Part shown: piece by piece, positions 18,521 to 26,552 of the stretch
How positions within the stretch are numbered: position 1 is the first letter of the stretch
How the letters are laid out: each line of letters opens with the position of its first letter
DNA from: Aquipuribacter sp051216895
Lineage (GTDB): Bacteria > Actinomycetota > Actinomycetes > Actinomycetales > JBBAYJ01
Direction of reading: 5' to 3'
DNA length: 64,000 bases
Assembly (NCBI RefSeq): GCF_051216895.1
Contig: NZ_JBPKAO010000004.1
Coordinates: 124,001-188,000 of the forward strand
Notes under the pieces: generated by a model
Told to the model about the DNA's origin: nothing
The model's input: the letters and a program-made list of their open reading frames with translations, nothing else
Databases searched by the model: none
Made by a program: the position numbers and the translations under genes

Positions 18521-19143
18521 GGGCCCGGCGCGGTCCGGCGCGTGCGGGTCTGCTCGCCGGCGCCCTGCTGCTCGCGCTTACCGGTTGCTCGTCGGGGCAG
18601 GCAGGGGTGCCCGGCCTGCGCGAGGAGGCCGGCGCCGCCTACGTCTCCGGGGACAGCACGGTCCAGGTGATCGCCGCCGACGAGCGCGGCGAGCCCGTCG
18701 ACGGGTTGACCGGCCAGACCCTGACGGGGGAGGCCCTCGACGTCACGGGCCTGCGCGGCGGCCTGGTCGTCCTCAACGTCTGGGGCTCGTGGTGCGGGCC
18801 CTGCCACGCCGAGGCGCCCGACCTGGTCAGCGCCGAGCAGGTGCTGACCGGTGCCGACGGGCCGGGCGTGGCCGTGCAGTTCGTCGGGCTCAACATCCGT
18901 GACCGCTCCGTCGAGGCCGCGGCCGGCTTCGAGGAGGAGTACGGCATCGACTGGCCGAGCCTGCACGACCCCGACTCCGCGCTGCTGCTGCGCCTGGCCG
19001 GCGAGGTGCCCACCAACGTCGTGCCGGCGACGCTCGTGCTGGACGAGCAGGGCCGGGTGGCCGCCCGGATGCTGTCCCAGGTCGACGAGGCCACCCTGGT
19101 GGGCGTCGTCGAGGACGTCGCGTCCGGAGGGGGCCAGGCGTGA
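18469..19143 (+). CDS. ResA/TlpA-like thiol-disulfide lipoprotein
   Basis: This is a 224-residue extracytoplasmic thioredoxin-fold protein that keeps apocytochrome c cysteines reduced for heme attachment. A lipoprotein signal is visible (GLLAGALLLALTGC, lipobox Cys near residue 40 from the first start). The redox motif is WGSWCGPCHAEAPDL (cysteines near 109 and 112), and TNVVPATLVLD supplies the cis-proline. Four GTG starts 15 bases apart are possible; the first couples to the upstream stop. The last (18514) would give a more usual 24-residue signal. Its neighbours ccdA, resB and ccsB define a System II cytochrome c biogenesis operon. Confidence 0.92.
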   Translation: MTGGPVTGGPVTSRPVTRARRGPARAGLLAGALLLALTGCSSGQAGVPGLREEAGAAYVSGDSTVQVIAADERGEPVDGLTGQTLTGEALDVTGLRGGLVVLNVWGSWCGPCHAEAPDLVSAEQVLTGADGPGVAVQFVGLNIRDRSVEAAAGFEEEYGIDWPSLHDPDSALLLRLAGEVPTNVVPATLVLDEQGRVAARMLSQVDEATLVGVVEDVASGGGQA

Positions 19144-20075
19144 GCGTCGGGGCGGTCGGGGCCGACGTGGTGGCCGGAGGGCTGCTGGCTGCGGGGTCCT
19201 CCGTGGCCGCGCAGACCGTCCTGGACGGCTCGCTCCTGCTGGCCGTGCCCCTGGCGCTGCTGGCGGGGCTGGTGTCGTTCGCCTCGCCCTGCGTGCTGCC
19301 GCTGGTGCCGGGCTACCTGGCCTACGTGTCCGGCATGGCCGAGCCCGGCCCGGCCGCCGCGGTCGCGTCGAGCCCCGCGAGCACCAGCGCCGCGAGCACC
19401 AGGACCGCGAGCACCGGGACCGCGAGCACCGGTGCCGCGAGCACCGGTGCCGGCCCCGCCCGCGGTGGCACGGCCGTGCTCGCCGACCCGGAGACCGTCC
19501 CCACGGGGCGTCTGGTGCTGGGCACCTGCCTGTTCGTCGCCGGGTTCAGCGTCGTGTTCATCAGCATCAGCATGGTCGCCGGCGTCGCGGGGGCGCTCGT
19601 GCCCAACCTGCGGGTCGTGTACGTCGTGTCCGGCGTGGTCGCGGTCGCCATGGGGCTGGTGTTCATGGGCGCGCTGCCGTTCCTGCGCACCGAGCGGCGA
19701 CCCCGTTGGCGCCCGGCCGTCGGCCTGGGCGGCGCCCCGCTGCTGGGGGCGGCGTTCGGCGTCGGCTGGATCCCCTGCGTGGGACCCACCCTGGCCGCGG
19801 TCCTGGGGCTGTCGTTCGTCGACGGCGGGGCCGGGCGGGGGGCGCTGCTTGGCGCGGCGTACTGCGTCGGGCTGGGCCTGCCGTTCGTGCTGGTGTCCCT
19901 CGGGTACGCCCGCGGGTTGCGCGCCCTGGGGCCGCTGCGCCGGCACCGGGTGCTGGTCCAGCGGGTGGGGGGCGTCCTGCTCGTCGTCGTCGGTCTGCTG
20001 CTGATCACCGGTCTGTACGAGGCCCTCGTCGAGGCGCTGCGCGCCCCCATCAGCCGGTTCCCGGTGCTGCTGTGA
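19140..20075 (+). CDS. CcdA-like cytochrome c biogenesis membrane protein
   Basis: This is a 311-residue polytopic membrane protein of the DsbD/CcdA family that carries reducing equivalents across the membrane to ResA. The redox cysteines are in FASPCVLPLVPGY (near residue 51) and GWIPCVGPTL (near residue 213), each at the start of a helix. Between the first and second helices a non-conserved Ala/Ser/Thr loop (about residues 80-105) is encoded by a five-copy 15-bp repeat. The GTG start at 19140 overlaps the resA stop, and its own stop overlaps resB. Confidence 0.93.
   Translation: MSVGAVGADVVAGGLLAAGSSVAAQTVLDGSLLLAVPLALLAGLVSFASPCVLPLVPGYLAYVSGMAEPGPAAAVASSPASTSAASTRTASTGTASTGAASTGAGPARGGTAVLADPETVPTGRLVLGTCLFVAGFSVVFISISMVAGVAGALVPNLRVVYVVSGVVAVAMGLVFMGALPFLRTERRPRWRPAVGLGGAPLLGAAFGVGWIPCVGPTLAAVLGLSFVDGGAGRGALLGAAYCVGLGLPFVLVSLGYARGLRALGPLRRHRVLVQRVGGVLLVVVGLLLITGLYEALVEALRAPISRFPVLL
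19377..19451 (+). repeat. Five-copy 15-bp tandem repeat in the ccdA loop
   Basis: Units GCGAGCACCnnnnCC start at 19377, 19392, 19407, 19422 and 19437; the last two are identical. They encode ASTxx pentapeptides in the loop after the first redox helix. The repeat is in frame and looks like recent slippage. Confidence 0.9.
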
Positions 20076-21874
20076 GCGCCGACACCCGGACCCCGGACGC
20101 CACCGGCGCCTCGCCCCTCCCGCCCGCGCCCACGCCCCCGCCGCTCGGGGCGAGGGGGACCGCCCGCTGGCTCTGGCGGCAGCTGACGAGCATGCGCACG
20201 GCCCTGGTGCTGCTGCTCCTGCTGGCCGTCGCGACGATCCCGGGGTCGCTGTTCCCGCAGCGCGGGGTCGACCTGGCCGCGGTCAACACCTACCTGCGCG
20301 AGAACGAGAGCACGGGGGAGTGGCTGGACCGGCTCGGCTTCTTCGACGTCTACGCCTCGCCCTGGTTCGCCGCGGTCTACCTGCTGCTGTTCGTGAGCCT
20401 GCTGGGCTGCATCGTGCCGCGCGCCCGGGCGCACGTCACCGAGTGGCGCCGTCGCCCGCCCACGACCCCGCGCCGCCTCGAGCGGCTGCCCGGGCACGGC
20501 GGCGTCACCGTCGCCGAGCCCGTGGACGTGGTCGTCGACCGGCTCACCGTCGCGCTGCGGCGGCGGGGCCGTGGCGGGGGGCCGCTGCTCGGTCACCGGG
20601 TGGACGTCCACGCCGAGACCGGTGGCGGCCCGGGCGCCCGGTCGCTGGCCGCGGAGACCGGCCGGCTGCGCGAGACCGGCAACCTGCTGTTCCACGTCAG
20701 CCTCGTCGGGGTGCTGGTGGCCATGGCCACCGGCTCGCTGTACTCCTACCGCGGTGAGGCCCTCGTGGTGGAGGGCGAGTCGTTCAGCAACGTCCTGCAG
20801 CAGTACGACTCCATCAACCCCGGGGCCCGGTTCGACGCGACCGGGCTGCCGCCGTTCTCGTTGCGGCTCGACGCCCTCGACGTGGCCTTCGAGGAGGAGC
20901 AGGTCAGCCAGCTCGGCTCGCCCCGCAACTTCGAGGCCGCCGTCACCGTGACCCCGTCGCCGGGGGCGGAGGGCGAGCCGGGCACGATCCGGGTCAACTC
21001 CCCGCTGGAGGTCCAGGGCACCCGCCTGTTCCTGACCGGCAACGGCTACGCCCCCGTGGTCGAGGTCCGGGACGCCGACGGCGAGGTCCGGTTCGCCGGG
21101 CCGGTGCCGTTCCTGCCCGAGGACGGCGGGTACACCTCGACCGGCGTGGTCAAGGCGGCCGTGCCCGGGGGCGACGACATCGGGCTGAGCGGGGTGTTCC
21201 TGCCCACGGCGGGCGCCGACCCGCTCGCGGCGCCCGTCTCGCTGTTCCCCGACGCCCGCGTCCCCCGGCTGGTCCTCACCCCCTGGGTCGGCGACATCGG
21301 TCTCGGCGACGGCACCCCGCAGTCGGTCTACGACCTGGACACCGACGACATGACGCAGATGCTGGACGACGCGGGTGAGCCGGTCCTGCTCCTGCTCGCC
21401 CCCGGCCAGAGCGTCGACCTGCCGGACGGGGCGGGCAGCGTCACGTTCGTCGAGCTGCCCAGGTTCGCGGCCTTCCAGGTGCGTTCCGACCCGTCGGGGC
21501 CGCTGGCCCTGGTGTCGGCGTCGCTGGCCATGCTCGGTCTGGTCGTCAGCCTGTTCCTGCCGCGACGACGCCTGTGGGCCCGCCTCACCCCGGACCACGG
21601 CGAGGACGGCGCCCGGCGTACCGTGGTCGAGGTCGGTGGTCTGTCCCGGAGCCGGGACGCCGGGCTGCAGGGCGAGGTCGACCGCCTGCTGCTCGTGGCG
21701 GCCGCCGCCCCGCCGACCGGCAGCCCCCCGCGCTCCACCGAACCGCGCAGCACCCAACCGCTCAGCACCGACCCGCGCAGCACCGACCCGCTCAGCACCG
21801 AACCCCGCAGCACCGACCCGCGCAGCACCCACCCGCCCGGCCCCGGGCCTGCACCCACGAGCGAGGACCGATGA
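20072..21874 (+). CDS. ResB-like cytochrome c biogenesis protein
   Basis: This is a 600-residue membrane protein that partners CcsB in System II heme export and ligation to apocytochrome c. It has N-terminal helices (LVLLLLLAVATIPGSLFPQRG, then YLLLFVSLLGCIVPR) and a third helix near FHVSLVGVLVAMATGSLYSYRGE. A large extracytoplasmic domain follows (PRNFEAAVTV, INSPLEV-like VNSPLEVQGTRLFL), then a final helix near LALVSASLAMLGLVVSLFLPRR. The last 50 residues are a repetitive RSTDP-type tail from seven 15-bp units. The GTG start at 20072 overlaps ccdA, and the stop overlaps ccsB by ATGA. Confidence 0.93.
   Translation: MSADTRTPDATGASPLPPAPTPPPLGARGTARWLWRQLTSMRTALVLLLLLAVATIPGSLFPQRGVDLAAVNTYLRENESTGEWLDRLGFFDVYASPWFAAVYLLLFVSLLGCIVPRARAHVTEWRRRPPTTPRRLERLPGHGGVTVAEPVDVVVDRLTVALRRRGRGGGPLLGHRVDVHAETGGGPGARSLAAETGRLRETGNLLFHVSLVGVLVAMATGSLYSYRGEALVVEGESFSNVLQQYDSINPGARFDATGLPPFSLRLDALDVAFEEEQVSQLGSPRNFEAAVTVTPSPGAEGEPGTIRVNSPLEVQGTRLFLTGNGYAPVVEVRDADGEVRFAGPVPFLPEDGGYTSTGVVKAAVPGGDDIGLSGVFLPTAGADPLAAPVSLFPDARVPRLVLTPWVGDIGLGDGTPQSVYDLDTDDMTQMLDDAGEPVLLLLAPGQSVDLPDGAGSVTFVELPRFAAFQVRSDPSGPLALVSASLAMLGLVVSLFLPRRRLWARLTPDHGEDGARRTVVEVGGLSRSRDAGLQGEVDRLLLVAAAAPPTGSPPRSTEPRSTQPLSTDPRSTDPLSTEPRSTDPRSTHPPGPGPAPTSEDR
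21731..21835 (+). repeat. Seven-copy 15-bp tandem repeat at the resB 3' end
   Basis: Units resemble CGCAGCACCGACCCG and start every 15 bases from 21731 to 21821. They encode alternating RSTDP/LSTEP pentapeptides in the cytoplasmic C-terminal tail. This is the longest of the 15-bp arrays in the window. Confidence 0.92.
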
Positions 21875-22941
21875 CCGCGCCACCCCTGGACCTGCTGGCG
21901 CTGCCGGCTGTCCTCGTCACCGGCCGCGCCGCCGACGAGGGCCTGGCCGGCATCAGCGACGCCCTCGTCTACTCGGCCATGGCCGTGTACGCCGTCTCGC
22001 TGGTCGCCTACGCGATCGACCTGGGCGCACGCCGGGCGCGGCCGGAGCCGCAGGCCCTGGTGACGGCTGGGGCGGGCGTCGGGGCCGGGGCCACCGCGGC
22101 GCGGTCCGCCGGCGCCGACGTGCACCCGGACGGGCGGACCAGCCCGCTCCCGGGGGGCCCGGACGACGCGGCAGGCCAGGAGCGGCAGGGCCGGGCCGCC
22201 CGCATCGGCACCAGCCTGTTCGTGCTGGCGACGCTGCTGCACGTCGGGTCCATCGTGGCCCGCGGCCTGTCGGTGCACCGGGTGCCCTGGGGCGACGCCT
22301 ACGAGTTCGCCCTGACCGGATCCGTCCTGGTCAGCCTGGTGTTCGTCGTGCTGCTCCGCCGGGCGCAGCGGTGGAGCTGGCTCGGCTCGTTCGTCGTGGT
22401 GCCGGTCCTGCTGGCGCTCATGATCGCGACGTCCTTCTTCTACACCGAGGCCAGTGCCCTGTCCCCGGCGCTGCAGGACTCCTGGCTCGTCGTGCACGTG
22501 TCGATCGCGTTCCTGTCCTCGGCGCTGTTCACCATCGGGTTCAGCCTGGCCGTGGTGCAGCTGGTCCAGCACCGCCAGGAGGCGGTCCTGGCCGCCGGGG
22601 GCCAGCCCAGCCGGTTCCTGTCCCGGGTGCCCGACAGCCGCACCCTGGAGCAGACCTCGTTCCAGCTGCACGCGGTGGCCTTCGTGCTGTGGACGTTCAC
22701 CGTGGTGGCGGGGGCGATCTGGGCCGCCGAGGCGTGGGGCCGGTACTGGGGCTGGGACCCCAAGGAGGTCTGGTCGTTCGTCATCTGGGTCGTCTACGCG
22801 GCCTACCTGCACGCGCGGTCCACCGCCGGCTGGGCGGGACCGCGCTCGGCCTGGATCGCCGTGCTCGGCTTCGCGTGCCTGATGTTCAACTTCTTCGGCG
22901 TCAACTACCTCTTCGTGGGCAACCACTCCTACGCGCTGTAG
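21871..22941 (+). CDS. ccsB: CcsB/CcsA-type heme handling protein for c-type cytochrome biogenesis
   Basis: This is a 356-residue membrane protein with about eight helices. The heme-binding tryptophan-rich motif is present as GRYWGWDPKEVWSFVIW (near residue 293). Conserved histidines occur in LLHVGSIVARG, LVVHVSIAFLSS and QLHAVAFVLW. With ResB it relays heme to the outside and attaches it to CxxCH motifs. A non-conserved Ala/Gly-rich loop at about residues 55-110 separates the first two helices. It is the last gene of the operon; its stop is nine bases from the convergent GGDEF gene. Confidence 0.95.
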   Translation: MTAPPLDLLALPAVLVTGRAADEGLAGISDALVYSAMAVYAVSLVAYAIDLGARRARPEPQALVTAGAGVGAGATAARSAGADVHPDGRTSPLPGGPDDAAGQERQGRAARIGTSLFVLATLLHVGSIVARGLSVHRVPWGDAYEFALTGSVLVSLVFVVLLRRAQRWSWLGSFVVVPVLLALMIATSFFYTEASALSPALQDSWLVVHVSIAFLSSALFTIGFSLAVVQLVQHRQEAVLAAGGQPSRFLSRVPDSRTLEQTSFQLHAVAFVLWTFTVVAGAIWAAEAWGRYWGWDPKEVWSFVIWVVYAAYLHARSTAGWAGPRSAWIAVLGFACLMFNFFGVNYLFVGNHSYAL

Positions 22942-22950
22942 GCAGGGGGC

Positions 22951-24666
22951 TCACGGGCCGACGAGGCGGTTCCGGCCCTTGCTCTTGGCGGTGTACAGGT
23001 GCCGGTCGGCCGCCCGGAGCAGGTCACCCGCGGGTGACGCCGCGTCGACCGGCACGCCGATCGCCACGCCGGCCGACGCGGTGACCTCCAGGTCACCGGA
23101 GTGCTCGTCCCGCACCGGCACCCCGATGTCGGAGAAGTCGACGGCCGCCACCGACCGCCGGACCCGTTCGACCAGCGCGACGACCGCGCGGTCGTCCATC
23201 CCGTCGACCGCGAACGCGACCACGAACTCCTCGCCGCCGACCCGGTACAGGCCGACCTCCGCCGTGGGCCCGGTGCCGGTCAGGGCGGGCAGCGCGGCGA
23301 GCATCGCCGCCCCGACGCGCACCAGGACCTCGTCGCCCACCACGTGCCCGAACCGGTCGTTGACGGACTTGAAGTGGTCCAGGTCCACGATGGCCAGGGC
23401 CAGGCGGGCGCCCTCGCGGGCGTGGGCGACCATGGCGTCGGTGAACGCGCGACGGTTCTCGATGCCGGTCAGGGGGTCCACCCGGGCGGCCCGTCGCTCG
23501 TGCTCCGACGTGCGGCGCCAGGTGTCCCGCTCCCGCTCGACCTCCTCCCGGCGGAGCCGGGCCGCGTTGACCGCGGCGGTGTTGTGCACCTGCATGTCGC
23601 GGGAGGCGGTCACGGCGGTGACGTAGCGCCGCATCGCCGCCAGCGCGCCCCGCAGGTCACCGCGTCGCTCACGGCAGACCGCCAGCATGTGCCACACCAT
23701 CACGCTGGTGACCGAGCCGAGCCGGTCGGTCGCCTCGGTGGCCTCGACCAGGATCTGCTCGGCCTCGTCGAGGCGGTCCAGGTCCATCAGGATCTCGGCC
23801 AGCAGCGCCCGGGCACGGGCGAGCACGTCCAGCTCGCCGAGCGTGCCGACCAGGCTGACGGCGTCCTGGGCGTGGGTCAGGGCGGTCGGCAGGTCCCCGC
23901 TCAGCTGCGCGTGGCGGGCCTGGCACCACGAGGCACCACGTCGGTTGGCCAACCCCTCGCCGACCGCCACGGCGCGGTCGGCGGCGTCGACGGCCTCGGC
24001 GGTCCACCGCCCGATGTCGCGCAGCAGCCGCTCGTGCTCCTCGCCCTGCAGGGGGGACTGCCCCTCGTACCCGCGCAGCAGGAACGACGCCGCGGCCACC
24101 GAGCTCATCAGCACCCACTCCTGCTGCCGGGGGTGCCCCAGCTCGCGCGCCTCCCGGCGGGCGTCGGCCAGCAGCCCCAGCGCGCCCCGGGCGTCGCCCA
24201 GGTCGTACAGCGCCACCGCGAGGTTGTGGCGCATGACCGAGCGCAGCCGCGTGGCCTCGGGGCCCTCCGCGCGCAGCAGCGCCTCCAGGCCCCGGTCCAG
24301 GCAGCGCAGCTGGGCGTGCAGGTCGCCCAGGTAGCCGGAGGAGATCGCGTGCATGTTGAGCGCCTGCGCCGCCAGCAGCGGCTCCTCCTCCGCGTCGAGC
24401 AGCAGCAGCGCGGCGGCGGTGTCGTCGTGGGCGCCCAGGTCGCGACGGAAGTGCCCGGCCCGGGCCCGCAGCAGCAGCAGGTGCGCCACGTCGGTGCGCC
24501 GGTCGTCGTCGACGGCGTCGGGCAGGTCCTCGCGCCCACCCGGCAGCAGGTCGCCCAGCAGGGCGTCCAGCTCGGCCGTGGCGCGGACCGGGTCGGAGTC
24601 GACGAGGGTGGCGAGGCGGACCGCGTCGTCCGCCGGTGGTGCGGCCGCACCCGGCTCGCTGGGCAC
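22951..24666 (-). CDS. Diguanylate cyclase with N-terminal helical-repeat region (GGDEF)
   Basis: This 571-residue protein has an all-helical N-terminal part of about 370 residues resembling TPR repeats (for example HNLAVALYDLGDARGALGLLADAR and ARALLAEILMDLDRLDEAEQIL read in parts). A C-terminal GGDEF domain follows, with the active-site loop YRVGGEEF near residue 475, preceded by DPLTGIENRRAF and DLDHFKSVNDRFGH. The intact GGEEF loop predicts synthesis of cyclic di-GMP. GTG at 24666 is preferred because GGAGGTGA lies five bases upstream; a GTG at 24675 overlaps that site. No membrane segment is visible. It is paralogous to the gene at 26553-28280. Confidence 0.9.
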   Translation of the reverse strand: MPSEPGAAAPPADDAVRLATLVDSDPVRATAELDALLGDLLPGGREDLPDAVDDDRRTDVAHLLLLRARAGHFRRDLGAHDDTAAALLLLDAEEEPLLAAQALNMHAISSGYLGDLHAQLRCLDRGLEALLRAEGPEATRLRSVMRHNLAVALYDLGDARGALGLLADARREARELGHPRQQEWVLMSSVAAASFLLRGYEGQSPLQGEEHERLLRDIGRWTAEAVDAADRAVAVGEGLANRRGASWCQARHAQLSGDLPTALTHAQDAVSLVGTLGELDVLARARALLAEILMDLDRLDEAEQILVEATEATDRLGSVTSVMVWHMLAVCRERRGDLRGALAAMRRYVTAVTASRDMQVHNTAAVNAARLRREEVERERDTWRRTSEHERRAARVDPLTGIENRRAFTDAMVAHAREGARLALAIVDLDHFKSVNDRFGHVVGDEVLVRVGAAMLAALPALTGTGPTAEVGLYRVGGEEFVVAFAVDGMDDRAVVALVERVRRSVAAVDFSDIGVPVRDEHSGDLEVTASAGVAIGVPVDAASPAGDLLRAADRHLYTAKSKGRNRLVGP

Positions 24667-24802
24667 GGCGTTCACCTCCGTCGTCGTCGTGGAGAAGCTC
24701 CTGGGCGGGTCGTGGGGGAAGTATGGCCGGGGGCGAGCGGCGCGCGCGCCCGGTGTGCCCGGATCGGGCCCCGCGGCGCCCGGACGGCCCTGCCCGCAGG
24801 CG

Positions 24803-24830
24803 TTGACGTGGTCGCCCGGACGCGTAGCGT
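24803..24830 (+). promoter_or_regulatory. Promoter of pruA, probably leaderless
   Basis: TTGACG at 24803-24808, a 16-base spacer and TAGCGT at 24825-24830 form the best -35/-10 pair in the window. The ATG at 24837 is six bases after the -10, so transcription should begin at or next to the start codon. Confidence 0.75.
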
Positions 24831-24836
24831 GCGGGC

Positions 24837-26528
24837 ATGAGCAGCCCCCAGCACCCGCCCGCCCCGACCGACGCCCCCGGCGGCGGCTTCGACGGGGTCA
24901 GCACGCCCCCGCCGCCGCGCAACGAACCCGTGCTCGGCTACGCGCCGGGCTCGACCGAGCGGTCCTCGCTGGAGCAGGCGCTGCGCGAGCTGTCCGGTGA
25001 GGTGACCGAGCTGCCGGTGTTCATCGGTTCCGACGTCCGGATGGGCGGCGGCGAGCCCTTCGACGTCGTGCGTCCCGACCGGCACTCCCACGTCCTGGGC
25101 CGGGGACACGGTGCCACCCACGCCGACGCGGAGCAGGCGCTGCGGGTCTCGCGGGAGGCCGCCGGACCGTGGCGGCGCCTGCCGTTCGACGCCCGCGCCG
25201 CGATCCTGCTGCGCGCGGCGGACCTGCTGGTGGGTCCCTGGCGGGCCAGGATCAACGCCGCCACCATGCTCGGGCAGTCCAAGACGGCGCAGCAGGCCGA
25301 GATCGACGCGGCCTGCGAGCTCGCCGACTTCTGGCGGTTCAACGTCCACTACGCCCGCCAGATGCTCGCCGAGCAGCCGCCGCGCAACTCCGACGGGGTG
25401 TGGAACCGGCTCGACCACCGCCCGCTCGAGGGCCCGGTCTACGCGATCACGCCGTTCAACTTCACCGCCATCGCCGGCAACCTGCCCACGGCGCCGGCGC
25501 TGATGGGCAACACGGTGATCTGGAAGGCGTCGCCGACCCAGACCCTCGCGGCGGTGCTCACCATGCAGCTGCTGCGCGAGGCGGGCCTGCCGGACGGTGT
25601 CATCAGCCTGCTCACCGGGGACGGCCTCGCGGTCAGCGACGTCCTGCTGGCGGCGCCCGACCTGGCCGGCATCCACTTCACCGGCTCCACCCCCACGTTC
25701 CAGCACCTGTGGCGCAGCGTCGGGGAGAACATCGCCTCCTACCGCTCCTACCCGCGCCTGGTGGGGGAGACCGGCGGCAAGGACTTCGTCGTGGCCCACC
25801 CCAGCGCCGACCCCGACGTCCTGGTCACCGCGCTGGTCCGCGGTGCCTTCGAGTACCAGGGCCAGAAGTGCTCGGCCGCGAGCCGGGCGTACGTCCCGGC
25901 GTCGCTGTGGCGGGCCGGCGTGCGCGACGCGCTGGCGGCCACCACCGACTCCCTGACGTACGGGCCGGTGGACGACCTGGACAACTTCGGCGGGGCGGTC
26001 ATCGACGCCCGTTCCTTCGCGCGCAACGCGGCCGCGGTCGACCGGGCGCACGGCAGCACCGGCATCGAGGTGCTGGCGGGCGGCACGTACGACGACTCCG
26101 AGGGCTTCTTCGTCCGACCGACGGTGCTGGAGGTCGCCGACGCGGACGACGAGGTGTTCTCCACGGAGTACTTCGGCCCGGTGCTGGCCGTCCACGTGTG
26201 GGACGACTCCCGACCGGGGGCATGGTCGCAGATGCTGGCCCAGATGGAGTCCGTGGCGCCCTACGCGCTGACCGGCGCCGTGATCTCGCGGGACCGGTAC
26301 GCGGTGGAGGAGGCGATGTCGACCCTGCGGTTCGCGGCGGGCAACTTCTACGTCAACGACAAGCCGACCGGGGCCGTCGTGGGGCAGCAGCCGTTCGGCG
26401 GCGGGCGCGCCTCGGGGACCAACGACAAGGCCGGCGCGGTCCACAACCTGCTGCGCTGGGTGTCGCCCCGGACCATCAAGGAGACCTTCGTGGCCCCGAC
26501 GGACCACCGCTACCCGCACATGGGCTGA
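24837..26528 (+). CDS. pruA: L-glutamate gamma-semialdehyde dehydrogenase (1-pyrroline-5-carboxylate dehydrogenase)
   Basis: This is a 563-residue NAD+-dependent aldehyde dehydrogenase that oxidises glutamate semialdehyde to glutamate, the second step of proline breakdown. Family features are ITPFNFTAIAGNLPTAPALMGN, HFTGSTPTFQHLW, GETGGKDFVVAHPSAD with the general-base Glu near residue 311, and YQGQKCSAASRAYVP with the nucleophilic Cys near residue 344. QQPFGGGRASGTNDKAGA is the C-terminal signature of the P5C dehydrogenase group. A separate proline dehydrogenase gene is not in the window. It stands alone between two converging GGDEF genes. Confidence 0.96.
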   Translation: MSSPQHPPAPTDAPGGGFDGVSTPPPPRNEPVLGYAPGSTERSSLEQALRELSGEVTELPVFIGSDVRMGGGEPFDVVRPDRHSHVLGRGHGATHADAEQALRVSREAAGPWRRLPFDARAAILLRAADLLVGPWRARINAATMLGQSKTAQQAEIDAACELADFWRFNVHYARQMLAEQPPRNSDGVWNRLDHRPLEGPVYAITPFNFTAIAGNLPTAPALMGNTVIWKASPTQTLAAVLTMQLLREAGLPDGVISLLTGDGLAVSDVLLAAPDLAGIHFTGSTPTFQHLWRSVGENIASYRSYPRLVGETGGKDFVVAHPSADPDVLVTALVRGAFEYQGQKCSAASRAYVPASLWRAGVRDALAATTDSLTYGPVDDLDNFGGAVIDARSFARNAAAVDRAHGSTGIEVLAGGTYDDSEGFFVRPTVLEVADADDEVFSTEYFGPVLAVHVWDDSRPGAWSQMLAQMESVAPYALTGAVISRDRYAVEEAMSTLRFAAGNFYVNDKPTGAVVGQQPFGGGRASGTNDKAGAVHNLLRWVSPRTIKETFVAPTDHRYPHMG

Positions 26529-26552
26529 GCCCGGCGGGCCGGGTCGTGCGGG

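Noticed and set aside
26530..26543. CCCGGC-GG-GCCGGG as a terminator between pruA and the second GGDEF gene
   Set aside because: The two-base loop is too small to fold and the element is a simple GC palindrome, common at this base composition.
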